Part shown: piece by piece, positions 13,598-24,032 of the stretch
How positions within the stretch are numbered: the first letter of the stretch is position 1
Layout: each line of letters starts with the position of its first letter
Assembly (NCBI RefSeq): GCF_003086295.3
Contig: NC_092053.1
Coordinates: 113,105,506 to 113,169,505 of the forward strand
Direction of reading: 5' to 3'
DNA: 64,000 nt
From: Arachis hypogaea
Lineage: Eukaryota; Streptophyta; Magnoliopsida; Fabales; Fabaceae
Translations under genes and position numbers: made by a program
Notes under the pieces: model-generated
Told to the model about the DNA's origin: nothing
Seen by the model: the letters and a program-made list of their open reading frames with translations, nothing else
Database searches by the model: none

Positions 13598-14593
13598 TCA
13601 ATTATAAATCCTAAAATCAACATGCATTTGCTCGACATATAGACTCGAATCTGCTTTGACAATTTCAGATTCGCCTTCCTTAGTCCATAGAAGCATGCTC
13701 TGATGCACTGTTGAGGGTACAACACCTACACCATGAATCCAATCTCTCCCCAGTAAGGCATTATAACTAGCCTTCGATGGCACTACCACAAACACAGAGT
13801 GTCTCTCCGAAGACCCTACTTTTACCGTCAAAGTGACCAGCCCCCTCGCTGGTGTAGAGGTTCCACTAAAACCGGTCATAGCAATGTTTGTAAGGACCAG
13901 ATCGTCAGGATGTTTTCCTACTTTTTCCAACATCCTCTCAGGCAAGAGACTAATTGCTGCTCCACCATCAATCAATACCTTGTTTATTTTGAACTCGTTC
14001 AATACAGCAATAATATGAAGGGGACGCAGATGAGACATTTGTCTTTCAGTAGGACGAGGAAAGAAACCTGGCTCATCTTCTATGCGAATGAAAGAAAAAG
14101 CCCCTTCATCCTCTTGATCATAATCCTCATCCGGATTACTCTCACATTGTCCAAGGTACTCAGTGGGAATTATCGAGATCGTTCCTACCATGTCATCATC
14201 TTCTTCATCAAAATACTCATCATCAGCATCAACATCCTTATGCTTGTCGACCCCAGAGGATTGAGCCACTGCCTTACCCTTTTCCATCTTCGCGGGTGAT
14301 GGAATTTCCTTAGGGTAAGTCTCACCATCAGAAGGAAAGACAATCCAAAAATGCACAGAAGGCGTTGCCCCTTTGCTTATCTCTTTTCCTGGTTCTATTT
14401 AAAGTTTCTTATTCCGATTGAAACTTCTTCCTCCACCTCTACCTCTTGGATAACCTCTGGCCCGACCTCGATAGAAGGCATACAGATTTCAGAAAGGTGC
14501 TCGATGCCCCCACTGAGGATTGCGTCGATACCAGTGATCACGCCTTTGGAATTCTTGACAGTTTCTAATCCACTGAACACCTATAGCTTGAGA
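13598..14593 (-). pseudogene. Protease region of element A pol
   Basis: Minus strand. An aspartic protease (retropepsin) motif appears as LIDGGAAISLLPERML, with the flap and a second half ending NALLGRDWIHG. Upstream is an acidic stretch (DEDYDQEDEGAF), and before that an Arg/Gly-rich segment like GYPRGRGGG in another frame. Gag and this part are in the same frame but separated by a TGA at 14594-14596, which element B shares. Confidence 0.82.
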
Positions 14594-14900
14594 TCAACTT
14601 AGATGTGCGGTCACATCATGCTGAGGGATTTTTGAACTAGAACCCTCCACACGTCGAATTGGCTGTCTCTGGTGTGCTTATTCCTCCCTATGAGCCAATT
14701 CTTTCTTCATTCTCTCTTTTTCAAAGATTGTTGCCGCTTCAGCATCAAAGACAACATTACACCGTGGACACAGAGATATGTCCCAGTCTTTTATCTTCTG
14801 CTGAACCAAAAAGTCCAGCAAACTATCCCCCGTTTTGGGGTATACAGACCTTACCTGTGACTCAAAATCATCAAGAGCCACATCGAAATCATAAGACATG
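14594..14900 (-). pseudogene. Gag C-terminal part of element A, separated by element D
   Basis: Minus strand continuation of gag after the insertion, starting MSYDFDVALDDF. It includes a CxxC-type segment (SLCPRCNVVFD) and a Glu/Arg-rich helix. In element B the residues on the two sides of the insertion are contiguous (41000), which proves the interruption. Confidence 0.85.
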
Positions 14901-16660
14901 TGATGAGCGGATAATTTATACGCTTTTTGGCATTGTTTTTAGTATGTTTTTAGTAGGATCTAGTTACTTTTAGGGATGTTTTCATTAGTTTTTATGTTAA
15001 ATTCACATTTCTGAACTTTACTATGAGTTTGTGTATTTTTCTGTGATTTCAGGTATTTTCTGGCTGAAATTGAGGGACTTGAGCAGAAATCAGATTCAGA
15101 GGTTGAAAAAGGACTGCTGATGCTGTTGGATTCTGACCTCCCTGCACTCAAAGTGGATTTTCTGGAGCTACAGAACTTGAAATGGCGCGCTTCCAATTGC
15201 GTTGGAACGTAGACATTCAGGGCTTTCCAGCAATATATAATAGTCCATACTTTGGCCAAGAATAGACGACGTAAACTGGCGTTCAACGCCAGCCTTCTGC
15301 CCAAATCTGGCGTCCAGCGCCAGAAAAGGATCCAAAATCAGAGTTGAACGCCCAAACTGGCACAGAAACTGGCGTTCAACTCCACAAATGGCCTCTGCAC
15401 GTGCTACACTTAAGCTCAGCCCAAACACACACCAAGTGGGCCCCAAAAGTGGATTTATGCATCAATTACTTACTCATGTAAACCCTAGTGACTAGTTTAT
15501 TATAAATAGGACCTCTTACTATTGTATTAGGAATCTTTTGATCATCTTAGGATCTTAGGATCATCTGGGAACGCATAGTTCTTAGACCATGGGGGCTGGC
15601 CATCTCGGCCATGCCTGGACCTTTCACTTATGTATTTTCAAACGGTAGAGTTTCTACACTCCATAGATTAAGGTGTGGAGCTCTGCTGTTCCTCAAAGAT
15701 TAATGCAAAGTACTACTGTTTTCTATTCAATTCTTCTTATTTCGCTTCTAAGATATCCATTCGCACCCAAGAACATGATGAAGGTGATGATTATGTGTGA
15801 CGCTCATCATCCTTCTCCCTTATGAACGCGTGCCTGACAAACACTTCCGTTCTACATGAAATAAGCTAGAATGAATATCTCTTAGATCTCCTAACCAGAA
15901 TCTTCGTGGCGTAAGCTAGAATGATGGCGGCATTCAAGAGAATCCGGAAAGTCTAAACCTTGTCTGTGGTATTCCGAGTAGGATTCAATGATTGAATGAC
16001 TGTGACGAGCTCCGAACTCGCGATTGCAGGGCGTTAGTGACAGACGCAAAAGGATAGTAAATCCTATTCCGGCATGATCGAGAACCGACAGATGAATAGC
16101 CGTGCCGTGACAGGGTGCGTGAGCATATTATTCACTGAGAGGATAAGATGAAGCCATTGACAAGGGTGATGCCTCCAGACGATTAGCCGTGCCGTGACAG
16201 GGCATTGGATCATTTTCCCGTGAGATGACCGAAAGTAGCCATTGACAGTGGTGATGTATCACATAAAGCCAGCCATGGAAAGGAATGAGACTGATTGGAT
16301 GAAGATAGCAGGAAAGCAGAGGTTCAGAGGAACGAAAAGCATCTCCGTTCTCTTATCTGAAATTCTCACCAATGAATTACATAAGTATCTCTATCCCTAT
16401 TCTATTATTTAATTTCGAAAACTCCATTATCACTTTATATCTGCCTGACTGAGATTTGCATGGTGACCATAGCTTGCTTCATACCAACAATCTCTGTTGG
16501 ATTCGACCCTTACTCACGTAAGGTATTACTCGGACGACCCAGTGCACTTGCTGGTTAGTTGTATCGAAGTTGTGACAATTATGAATTAAGATCAAAGCAC
16601 CAAGCTTTGGAGCCATTACCAGGGATTGTTCGAGCCTGGACATCACAATTTCGTGCACCA
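14901..16660 (+). repeat. 5' LTR of element D
   Basis: 1760 bp, TGATGAGCGG...GTGCACCA. It holds GGCGTT/AACGCC inverted-repeat units (15276-15395), a TATA box (TTATAAATAGG, about 15501-15511), and a long R/U5 part with repeated GCCGTGCCGTGACAGGG (near 16101 and 16186). Confidence 0.95.
15276..15395. repeat. GGCGTT/AACGCC inverted-repeat cluster in 5' LTR of element D
   Basis: Units such as CTGGCGTTCAACGCCAG and CTGGCGTCCAGCGCCAG are near-perfect palindromes that can fold as 6-8 bp hairpins. Further units are half copies. The cluster recurs in the 3' LTR (24408-24527), in degenerate form in element G (61030-61140), and six more units lie inside the element at 21071-21243. Confidence 0.85.
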
Positions 16661-16684
16661 AGTTTTTGGCGCCGTTGCCGGGGA
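16661..16684 (+). other. Primer binding site of element D
   Basis: AGTTTTTGGCGCCGTTGCCG follows the LTR end immediately. It matches the common Athila-type PBS core TTTGGCGCCGTTGCCGGGG where a tRNA 3' end primes minus-strand DNA. Element G has the same site with one change (GACGCC) at 62319. Confidence 0.88.
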
Positions 16685-18540
16685 TTGTTTGAGTTTGGAC
16701 AACTGACGGCTCATCTTGTTGCTCAGATTAGGTAATTTTCTTTTCGTTTTGTTTTCAAAAAAAATCTTTCAAAAATATTTTCAAAAATCTCTCATCTGTT
16801 TTCGAAAAAAATAAAAATGTTTTCAAAAATTTTCTTCAGAATTTTTAAGAATGAATTCTAGTGTTTCATGAAGCATGTAAAGCCTGGCTGGCTGTAAACC
16901 CATGTCTAAATTTATTTGGACTGAGGCTTGCAATTTGTTATCAAGAGCAATATACTCTCGTGTTAAAATGCTGAAGCTTGGCTGGCCATTGGCCATGTCT
17001 AGTGTTTTGGACTGAAGCTTTCATTGAAAGCTTGGCTGGCTAGTGAGCCATGTCTAATTCCTGGACTGAAGCTTTAGACTAAGAATGCAAGATTCCTGGA
17101 ATTCATATTAAAAATTTTGGAATCCTTATTTTTTTCTTTTTCATATAATTTTCAAAAAATCCAAAAAAAATTAGAAAATCATAAAAATCAAAAATATTTT
17201 TTGTGTTTCTTGTTTGAGTCTTGAGTCATGTCATAAGTTTGGTGTCACTTGCATATGCATCTTGCATTTTTCGAAAATATCATGCATTCATAGTGTTCTT
17301 CATGATCTTCAAGTTGTTCTTGGTAAGTCTTCTTGTTTGATCTTGATGTTTTCATCTTTTGTGTCTTTTCTTGTTTTACATGTGCATTTTTCATTTCTTA
17401 GAGTCTAAACATGAAAGATTTCTAAGTTTGGTGTCTTACATGTTTTCTTTGCATCAAAAATTTTTCAAAAATATGTTCTTGATGTTCATCTTGACATTCA
17501 AAGTGTTCTTGGTGTTCATCTTGACATTCATATCATTCATACATGCATTCATTGTTTTGATTCAAAAATTTCATGCATTGCATCTTTTTAGTGTTTTTCT
17601 CTTGCATCATAAAAATTCAAAAAAAAAATATCTTTCCTCTTTTATCTCATCAAATTCGAAAATTTGAGTTGACTTTTTCAAAATTTTTTAAAATCAAATT
17701 GTTTTTCATGAGTCAAATCAAATTTTCAATTTGAAAATCTTATCTTTTTCAAAATCTTTTTCAAAAAATCAAATCTTTTTCAAAATTATTAGTTATTTTC
17801 GAAAATTCCAAAAATATTTTTCAAAAATCTTTTTCTTATTTTTATACCAAATTTTCGAAAATAACATAAACAATTAATGTTTTGATTCAAAAATTTGAAG
17901 TTTGTTACTTGCTTGTTAAGAAAGATTCAAACTTTAAGTTCTAGAATCATATCTTGTGATTCCTTATGAATCAAGTCATTGATTGTGATTTTAAAAATCA
18001 AATCTTTTTCAAAACTAATTCCTATCATATCTTTTCAAAATATCTTCTTATCTTATCTTGTTCAAAAATATCTTTTCAAAATATCTTTTCTAACTTCCCA
18101 ACTTCTTATCTTTTCAAAATTTGTTTCAACTAACTAACTAACTTTTTGTTTGTTTCTTAACTTTTTCAAAACTACCTAACTAACTCTCTCTCTAATTTTC
18201 GAAAATATCTTCCCTCTTTTTCAAAAATTTCTTTTTTATTAACTAATTATTTTTATTTTTAAATTCTAAAAATTTTTCGAAAATTTCTAACATTTTTCAA
18301 AAACCATTTTTCAAAAATCACTAACTCTTTTTCAAAATAATTTTCGAAAATTATCCCTCTCTCATCCTATTCTATTTATTCATTCATTAACTAACATCTC
18401 TTCCTCACATCATCACCAAATTCGAACCCCCTCTTCTATCTGTGTTCGAATTTCTCCTTCTTTTCTTCTACTAACAATAAGGATCCTCTTTACTGTGACA
18501 TAGAGGATTCCTCTTCTCTTCTTTTTCTCTCCTCTTTCTT
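16685..18540 (+). other. Long AT-rich leader of element D
   Basis: About 1.86 kb of untranslated leader. It contains dozens of TTTTCAAAA and TTTTCGAAAA units, a duplicated segment GCTTGGCTGGC...GCCATGTCTA (16884-17064), two CATCTTGACATTCA copies (17508-17540), and two copies of TAAGTTTGGTGTC (about 17231 and 17425). Short frames within it are not credible genes. Element G carries a parallel leader from 62340. Confidence 0.75.
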
Positions 18541-20868
18541 ATGAGCAGGGACAGAGAAAAAAGCATTCTTGTTGAAGCTGATCCAGAACCTGAAAGGACT
18601 CTGAAGAGAAAATTAAGAGAAGCTAAATTACAACAATCCAGAGACAACTTGATTGAAAATTTCGAACAAGTAAAGGAGATGGCAGCCGAACCCAACAACA
18701 ATGCAAGGAGAATGCTTGGTGACTTCACTGCACCTAATTCCAATTTACATGGAAGAAGCATCTCCATTCCTGCCATTGGAGCAAACAACTTTGAGCTGAA
18801 ACCTCAGTTAGTTTCTCTGATGCAGCAGAACTGCAAGTTTCATGGACTTCCATCTGAAGATCCTTTTCAGTTCTTAACTGAATTCTTGCAGATATGTGAT
18901 ACTGTTAAGACTAATGGAGTAGATCCTGAAGTCTACAGGCTTATGCTTTTCCCTTTTGCTGTAAGAGACAGAGCTAGATTATGGTTGGATTCTCAACCCA
19001 AAGACAGCCTGAACTCTTGGGATAAGCTGGTCACGGCTTTCTTAGCCAAGTACTTTCCTCCTCAAAATCTGAGCAAGCTTAGAGCTGATGTTCAAACCTT
19101 CAGACAGAAAGAAGGTGAATCCCTCTATGAAGCTTGGGAAAGATACAAACAGTTGACCAAAAAGTGTCCTTCTGACATGCTTTCAGAATGGACCATCCTG
19201 GATATATTCTATGATGGTTTATCTGAGCTATCAAAGATGTCACTGGACACTTCTGCAGGTGGATCCATTCACCTAAAGAAAACGCCTGCAGAAGCTCAAG
19301 AACTCATTGATATGGTTGCTAATAACCAGTTCATGTACACTTCTGAAAGGAATCCTGTGAGTAATGGGACGCCTATGAAGAAGGGAGTTCTTGAGGTTGA
19401 TACTCTTAATGCCATATTGGCTCAGAATAAAATATTGACTCAGCAAGTCAATATGATTTCTTAGAGTCTGCATGGAATGCAAGCTGCATCCAACAGTACT
19501 CAAGAGGCATCTTCTGAAGAAGAAGCTTATGATCTTGAGAACCCTGCGATAGCAGAGGTAAATTACTTAGGTGAACCTTATGGAAACACCTATAACTCAA
19601 CATGGAAAAATCATCCAAATTTCTCATGGAAGGATCAAAAGCCCCAACAAGGCTTTAATAATGGTGGAAGAAACAGGTTTAGCAATAGCAAGCCTTTTCC
19701 ATCATCCACTCAGCAACAGACAGAGAACTCTGAACAAAATGCTTCTAATTTAGCAAATCTAGTCTCTGATCTATCTAAGGCCACTGTAAGTTTCATGAAT
19801 GAAACAAGGTCTTCCATTAGAAATTTGGAAGCACAAGTGAGCCAGCTGAGTAAAAGGATCACTGAAATCCCTCCTAGTACTCTCCCAAGTAATACAGAAG
19901 AGAACCCAAAAGGAGAGTGCAAGGCCATTGACATAAGTGCCATGGCCGAACCTGTGAGGAGAGGAGAGGACGTGAATCCCAAGGAGGAAGACCTCCTGGG
20001 ACGTCCAGTGACCAATAAGGAGCTTCCCTCTGAGGAACCAAAGGACTCTGAGGCTCATCTAGAGACCATAGGGATTCCATTAAACCTCCTTATACCCTTC
20101 ATGAGCTCTGATGAGTATTCCTCTTCTGAAGAGAATGAGGATGTTATTGAAGAGCAAACTGCCAAGTTTCTTGGTGCAATCATGAAGCTGAATGCCAAAT
20201 TATTTGGCATTGATACTTGGGAAGTTGAACCTCCCTTGTTCATCAATGAACTAAGTGATCTGGATCAACTGACATTGCCTCAGAAGAGACAGGATCCTGG
20301 AAAGTTCATAATACCCTGCACCATAGGCACCATGGTCTTTAAGGCTCTGTGTGACCTTGGTTCAGGGATAAACCTCATGCCCCTCTCTGTAATAGAGAAA
20401 CTGGGAATCTATGGGGTGCAAGCTGCTAAAATCTCACTGGAGATGGCAGACAGCTCAAGAAAACAGGCTTATGGACAAGTAGAAGATGTATTAGTAAAGG
20501 TTGAGGGCCTTTACATCCCTGCTGATTTCATAGTCCTGGATACTGGAAAGGAAGAGGATGAATCCATCATCCTAGGAAGACCTTTCCTGGCCACAGCAAG
20601 AGCTGTGATCGATGTTGACAGAGGCGAAATAGTCCTCCAATGGAATGAGGACTCCCTTGTGTTTAAAACTCAAGGATCTTCCTCTGCAACCATGAAGAGG
20701 AAGCAGGAAAAGCTTATCTCCAAGCAGAGTCAACCAGAGCCCCCACAGTCAAACTCTAAGTTTGGTGTTGGGAGGCCACAATCAAACTCTAAGTTTGGTG
20801 TTGAACTCCCATATCCAAACTCTAAGTTTGGTGTTGGAGAGTCTCAACAAAGCTCTGCACATCTGTGA
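18541..20868 (+). pseudogene. gag-protease of element D with one in-frame TAG
   Basis: A single frame of 776 codons is interrupted only by TAG at 19462-19464. The gag part has the plant retrotransposon gag domain at residues about 105-210 (FQFLTEFLQICDTV, RARLWLDSQP, LAKYFPP, FRQKEGESLYEAWERYK). The second part has a protease-like domain: CDLGSGINLMPLSV with the D-x-G catalytic site near residue 600, and ESIILGRPFLATARAVID. A Zn-knuckle was not seen. The C-terminal tail has three NSKFGV repeats encoded by aactctaagtttggtgtt. No polymerase follows. The TAG may be a recent CAG mutation or a readthrough site; Gag would form the particle and the protease mature it. Confidence 0.85.
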
Positions 20869-21707
20869 GGCTCTTTGAGAGCCCTCTGTCAAGCTATTGA
20901 CATTAAAGAAGCTCTTGTTGGGAGGCAACCCAATGTTTATCTAATTCTTATTTTTATTGTTTTTCATGTTTTCTTAGGTTCATGATCATGTGGAGACACA
21001 AAATAAATAGAAAAATTGAAAACAGAATCAAAAACAGCAGAAGAAAAATCACACCCTGGAGGAGCATCTGTCTGGCGTTCAGCGCCAGAACAGAGCATGG
21101 TTCTGGCGCTGAACGCCCAAAATGGGCAGCTTCTGGGCGCTGAACGCCAGAACAGGCATGGTTCTGGCGTTCAACGCCAAAAATGGCACACAAATGGGCG
21201 CTGAACGCCCAAAATGGCCACCAACCTGGCGCTAAACGCCCAGAGTTGGGTACAAAGGCATTTTTACATGCCTAATGGGTGCAGGGATGTAATTCCTTGA
21301 ACAACTCAGGATCTGTGGACCCCACAGGATCCACTCAGGATCCCCACCTACCTCCACTCACTTCTTCTCACCACTCTCTTTCACACAACCCCATAAACAC
21401 TCTTCCCCAAAAACCCTTCACCAATCACCTCAATCTCTCTTCCCCATCACCTCTTCACCACTCACATCCATCCACTCTTCCCCATAAACCTACCTCATAA
21501 ACCACACCTACCTTCAAAATTCAAAACCAATTTCCCACCCAAACCCACCCATATGGCCGAACCAATACCCCCCTCCCTTCCCTATATAAAGACCTCCATT
21601 CTTCATCAAATTCACACAACACACCCCTCTACACTACCCTTGGCCGAAACCACATCTCCCTCTCCCCCTCCATATTTCTTCTTCTTCTTCTTCTATTCTT
21701 TTGTTTA
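20869..21707 (+). other. Spacer between gag-protease and accessory ORF of element D, with six GGCGTT/AACGCC units
   Basis: Six inverted-repeat units occupy 21071-21243, in the variants GGCGTTCAGCGCC, GGCGCTGAACGCC and GGCGCTAAACGCC. A C-rich, CACCT-type stretch follows at about 21310-21660. No convincing protein is encoded. In a full-length relative the pol gene would be expected about here. Confidence 0.7.
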
Positions 21708-21742
21708 TTGCTCGAGGGCGAGCAATATTCTAAGTTTGGTGT
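21706..21742 (+). other. Internal hairpin plus TAAGTTTGGTGT module, element D
   Basis: Perfect 9-bp stem TATTGCTCG/CGAGCAATA with loop AGGG (21706-21727), then TAAGTTTGGTGT at 21731-21742. It lies 35 bases before the accessory ORF start. The twin of this module abuts the 3' LTR. Confidence 0.85.
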
Positions 21743-21777
21743 GGTAAAAGCATAGCTTTTTTGTTTTTCCATTACCA

Positions 21778-22929
21778 TTGATGGCACCTAAGACCGGAGA
21801 ATCCTCTAGAAGAGGAAAAGGGAAGATAAAAGCTTCCACATCCGAGTCATGGAAGATGGAAAGGTTCATCTCCAAAGCCCATCAAGACCACTTCTATGAT
21901 GTTGTGGCCAAGAAGAAGGTGATCCCTGAGGTCCCTTTTAAACTCAAAAGAAATGAGTATCCGGAGATCCGACATAAAATTCAAAGAAGAGGTTGGGAAG
22001 TTCTAACAAATCCCATCCAACAAGTCGGCATCCTAATGGTTCAAGAGTTCTATGCCAATGCATGGATCACCAAGAACCATGATCAAAGTAAGAACCCGGA
22101 TCCAAAGAACTATGTTACAATGGTTCGGGGGAAATACTTAGATTTTAGTCCGGAGAATGTGAGGTTGGCGTTCAACTTGCCATACATGGAAGAAAACGCA
22201 CGCCCCTACACAAGGAGAGTCAACTTTGATCAAAGGTTGGACCAAGTCCTTATGGACATATGTGTAGAAGGAGCTCAATGGAAGATTGACTCCAAAGGCA
22301 AGCCGGTTCAACTAAGAAGATTGGACCTCAAGCCTATTACTAGAGGATGGTTGGAGTTTATTAAATGCTCAATCATTCCCACTAGCAACCGGTCTGAAGT
22401 TACTATAGACTGGGCCATCATGATCCATAGCATCATGATTGGAGAAGAGGTGGAAATTCATGAGATTATACCTCAAGAACTCTACAAGGTGGCTGACAAG
22501 TCCTCCACCATGGCAAGGTTAGCCTTTCCTCACCTCATTTGCCATCTATGCAATTCAGCTGGGATTGACATAGAGGGAGATATCCTCATCAAAGAGGACA
22601 AGCCCATCACTAAGAAAAAGATGGAGCAAGCAAGAGAGCCCATTCATGGAGCTCAAGAGGCGCAAGAAGCTCATCACCATGGGATTCCGGAAATGCCTCA
22701 AATGCACTTTCCTCCACAAAACTATTGGGAGCACATCAACACCTCCCTAGAAGAATTGAGTTCCAATATGGGACAATTAAGGGTGGAACATCAAGAGCAC
22801 TCCATCATGCTTCATGAAATAAGAGAAGATCAAAAAGCAATGAGGGAGGAGCAACAAAGACAAGGAAGAGACATAGAAGAGCTCAAGGACATCATTGGTT
22901 CCTCAAGAAGGAAACGCCACCATCACTAA
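21778..22929 (+). CDS. Accessory ORF of element D: putative plant transposon protein, 383 aa
   Basis: The frame is intact with ATGATGGCACC at its start; the second ATG (21781) could be used instead. A basic N-terminus (GESSRRGKGKIKAS) precedes a globular region of about residues 35-285 (FYANAWITKN, VRGKYLDFSPENVR, ARLAFPHLICHLCNSAGI) like the putative plant transposon protein domain seen in Athila-like elements. The C-terminus is a Gln/Glu-rich coiled coil of about residues 310-375 ending RRKRHHH. There is no signal peptide or membrane span, so it is not an envelope protein despite its env-like position. Survival of this frame while RT and integrase are missing suggests it is useful to the element or the copy is young. 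Element C carries a broken homologue. Confidence 0.8.
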   Translation: MMAPKTGESSRRGKGKIKASTSESWKMERFISKAHQDHFYDVVAKKKVIPEVPFKLKRNEYPEIRHKIQRRGWEVLTNPIQQVGILMVQEFYANAWITKNHDQSKNPDPKNYVTMVRGKYLDFSPENVRLAFNLPYMEENARPYTRRVNFDQRLDQVLMDICVEGAQWKIDSKGKPVQLRRLDLKPITRGWLEFIKCSIIPTSNRSEVTIDWAIMIHSIMIGEEVEIHEIIPQELYKVADKSSTMARLAFPHLICHLCNSAGIDIEGDILIKEDKPITKKKMEQAREPIHGAQEAQEAHHHGIPEMPQMHFPPQNYWEHINTSLEELSSNMGQLRVEHQEHSIMLHEIREDQKAMREEQQRQGRDIEELKDIIGSSRRKRHHH

Positions 22930-23994
22930 GGTGGATTCATTCCTTGTTCTTGCTTTCTCTGTTTTTCGTTTTCTATGTTATGTGCTTATCTATGTTTGTG
23001 CCTTCATTACATGATCATTAGTAGTTAGTAACTTTGTCTTAAAGATATGAATGTCCTATGAATCCATCACCTCTCTTAAATGAAAAATGTTTTAATTCAA
23101 AAGAACAAGAAGTACATGAGTTTCGAATTTATCCTTGAACTTAGCTTAATTACATTGATGTGGTGACAATACTTCTTGTTTTCTGAATGTATGCTTAAAC
23201 AGTGCATATGTCTTTTGAAGTTGTTGTTTAAGAATGTTAAATATGTTGGCTCTTGAAAGAATGATGACTAGGAGACATGTTATTTGATAATCTGAAAAAT
23301 CATAAAAATGATTCTTGAAGCAAGAAAAAGCAGCAAAAAAACAAAGCTTGCAGAAAAAAAAATAGAAAGAAAAAGAAAAAGCAAGCAGAAAAAGCCAATA
23401 ACCCTTAAAACCAAAAGGCAAGGGCAAATAAAAAGGATCCCAAGGCTTTGAGCATCAGTGGATAGGAGGGCCTAAAGGAATAAAATCCTGGTCTAAGCGG
23501 CTAAACCAAGCTGTCCCTAACCATGTGCTTGTGGCGTGTAGGTGTCAAGTGAAAACTTGAAACTGAGCGGTTAAAGTCAAGGTCCAAAGCAAAAAAAAAC
23601 AACAAAGAGTGTGCTTAAGAACCCTGGACACCTCTAATTGGGGACTTTAGCAAAGCGGAGTCACAATCTGAAAAGGTTCACCCAATTATGTGTCTGTGGC
23701 ATTTATGTATCCGGTGGTAATACTGGAAAACAAAGTGCTTAGGGCCACGGCCAAGACTCATAAAGAAGCTGTGTTCAAGAATCATCATACTGAACTAGGA
23801 GAGTCAATAACACTATTCAAAATCTGAAGTTCCTATAGATGCCAATCATTCTAAACTTCAATGGATAAAGTGAGATGCCAAAACTATTCAAGAGGCAAAA
23901 AGCTATAAGTCCCGCTCATTTGATTGGAGCTATGTTTCATTGATAGTTTGGAATTTATAGTATATTCTCTTCTTTTTATCCTATTTGATTTTTA
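22930..23994 (+). other. Non-coding 3' internal region of element D
   Basis: About 1 kb without a credible gene. It includes an A-rich stretch (23322-23392) and paired similar segments with CTGTGGC/TGTGGCGTGTAGGTGTC around 23523 and 23690. Confidence 0.6.
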
Positions 23995-24032
23995 GTTGCT
24001 TGGGGACAAGCAACAATTTAAGTTTGGTGTTG
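23995..24032 (+). other. Hairpin plus PPT-position tract before 3' LTR of element D
   Basis: Perfect 8-bp stem GTTGCTTG/CAAGCAAC with loop GGGA (23995-24014), then TAAGTTTGGTGT (24019-24030) and TG, then the LTR at 24033. Compared with the internal copy, one C-G pair in the stem has become a T-A pair, keeping the helix. Confidence 0.87.

Noticed and set aside
15535..15545. Bacterial-style promoters, ribosome sites and terminators
   Set aside because: The window is eukaryotic; such motifs would be meaningless here.
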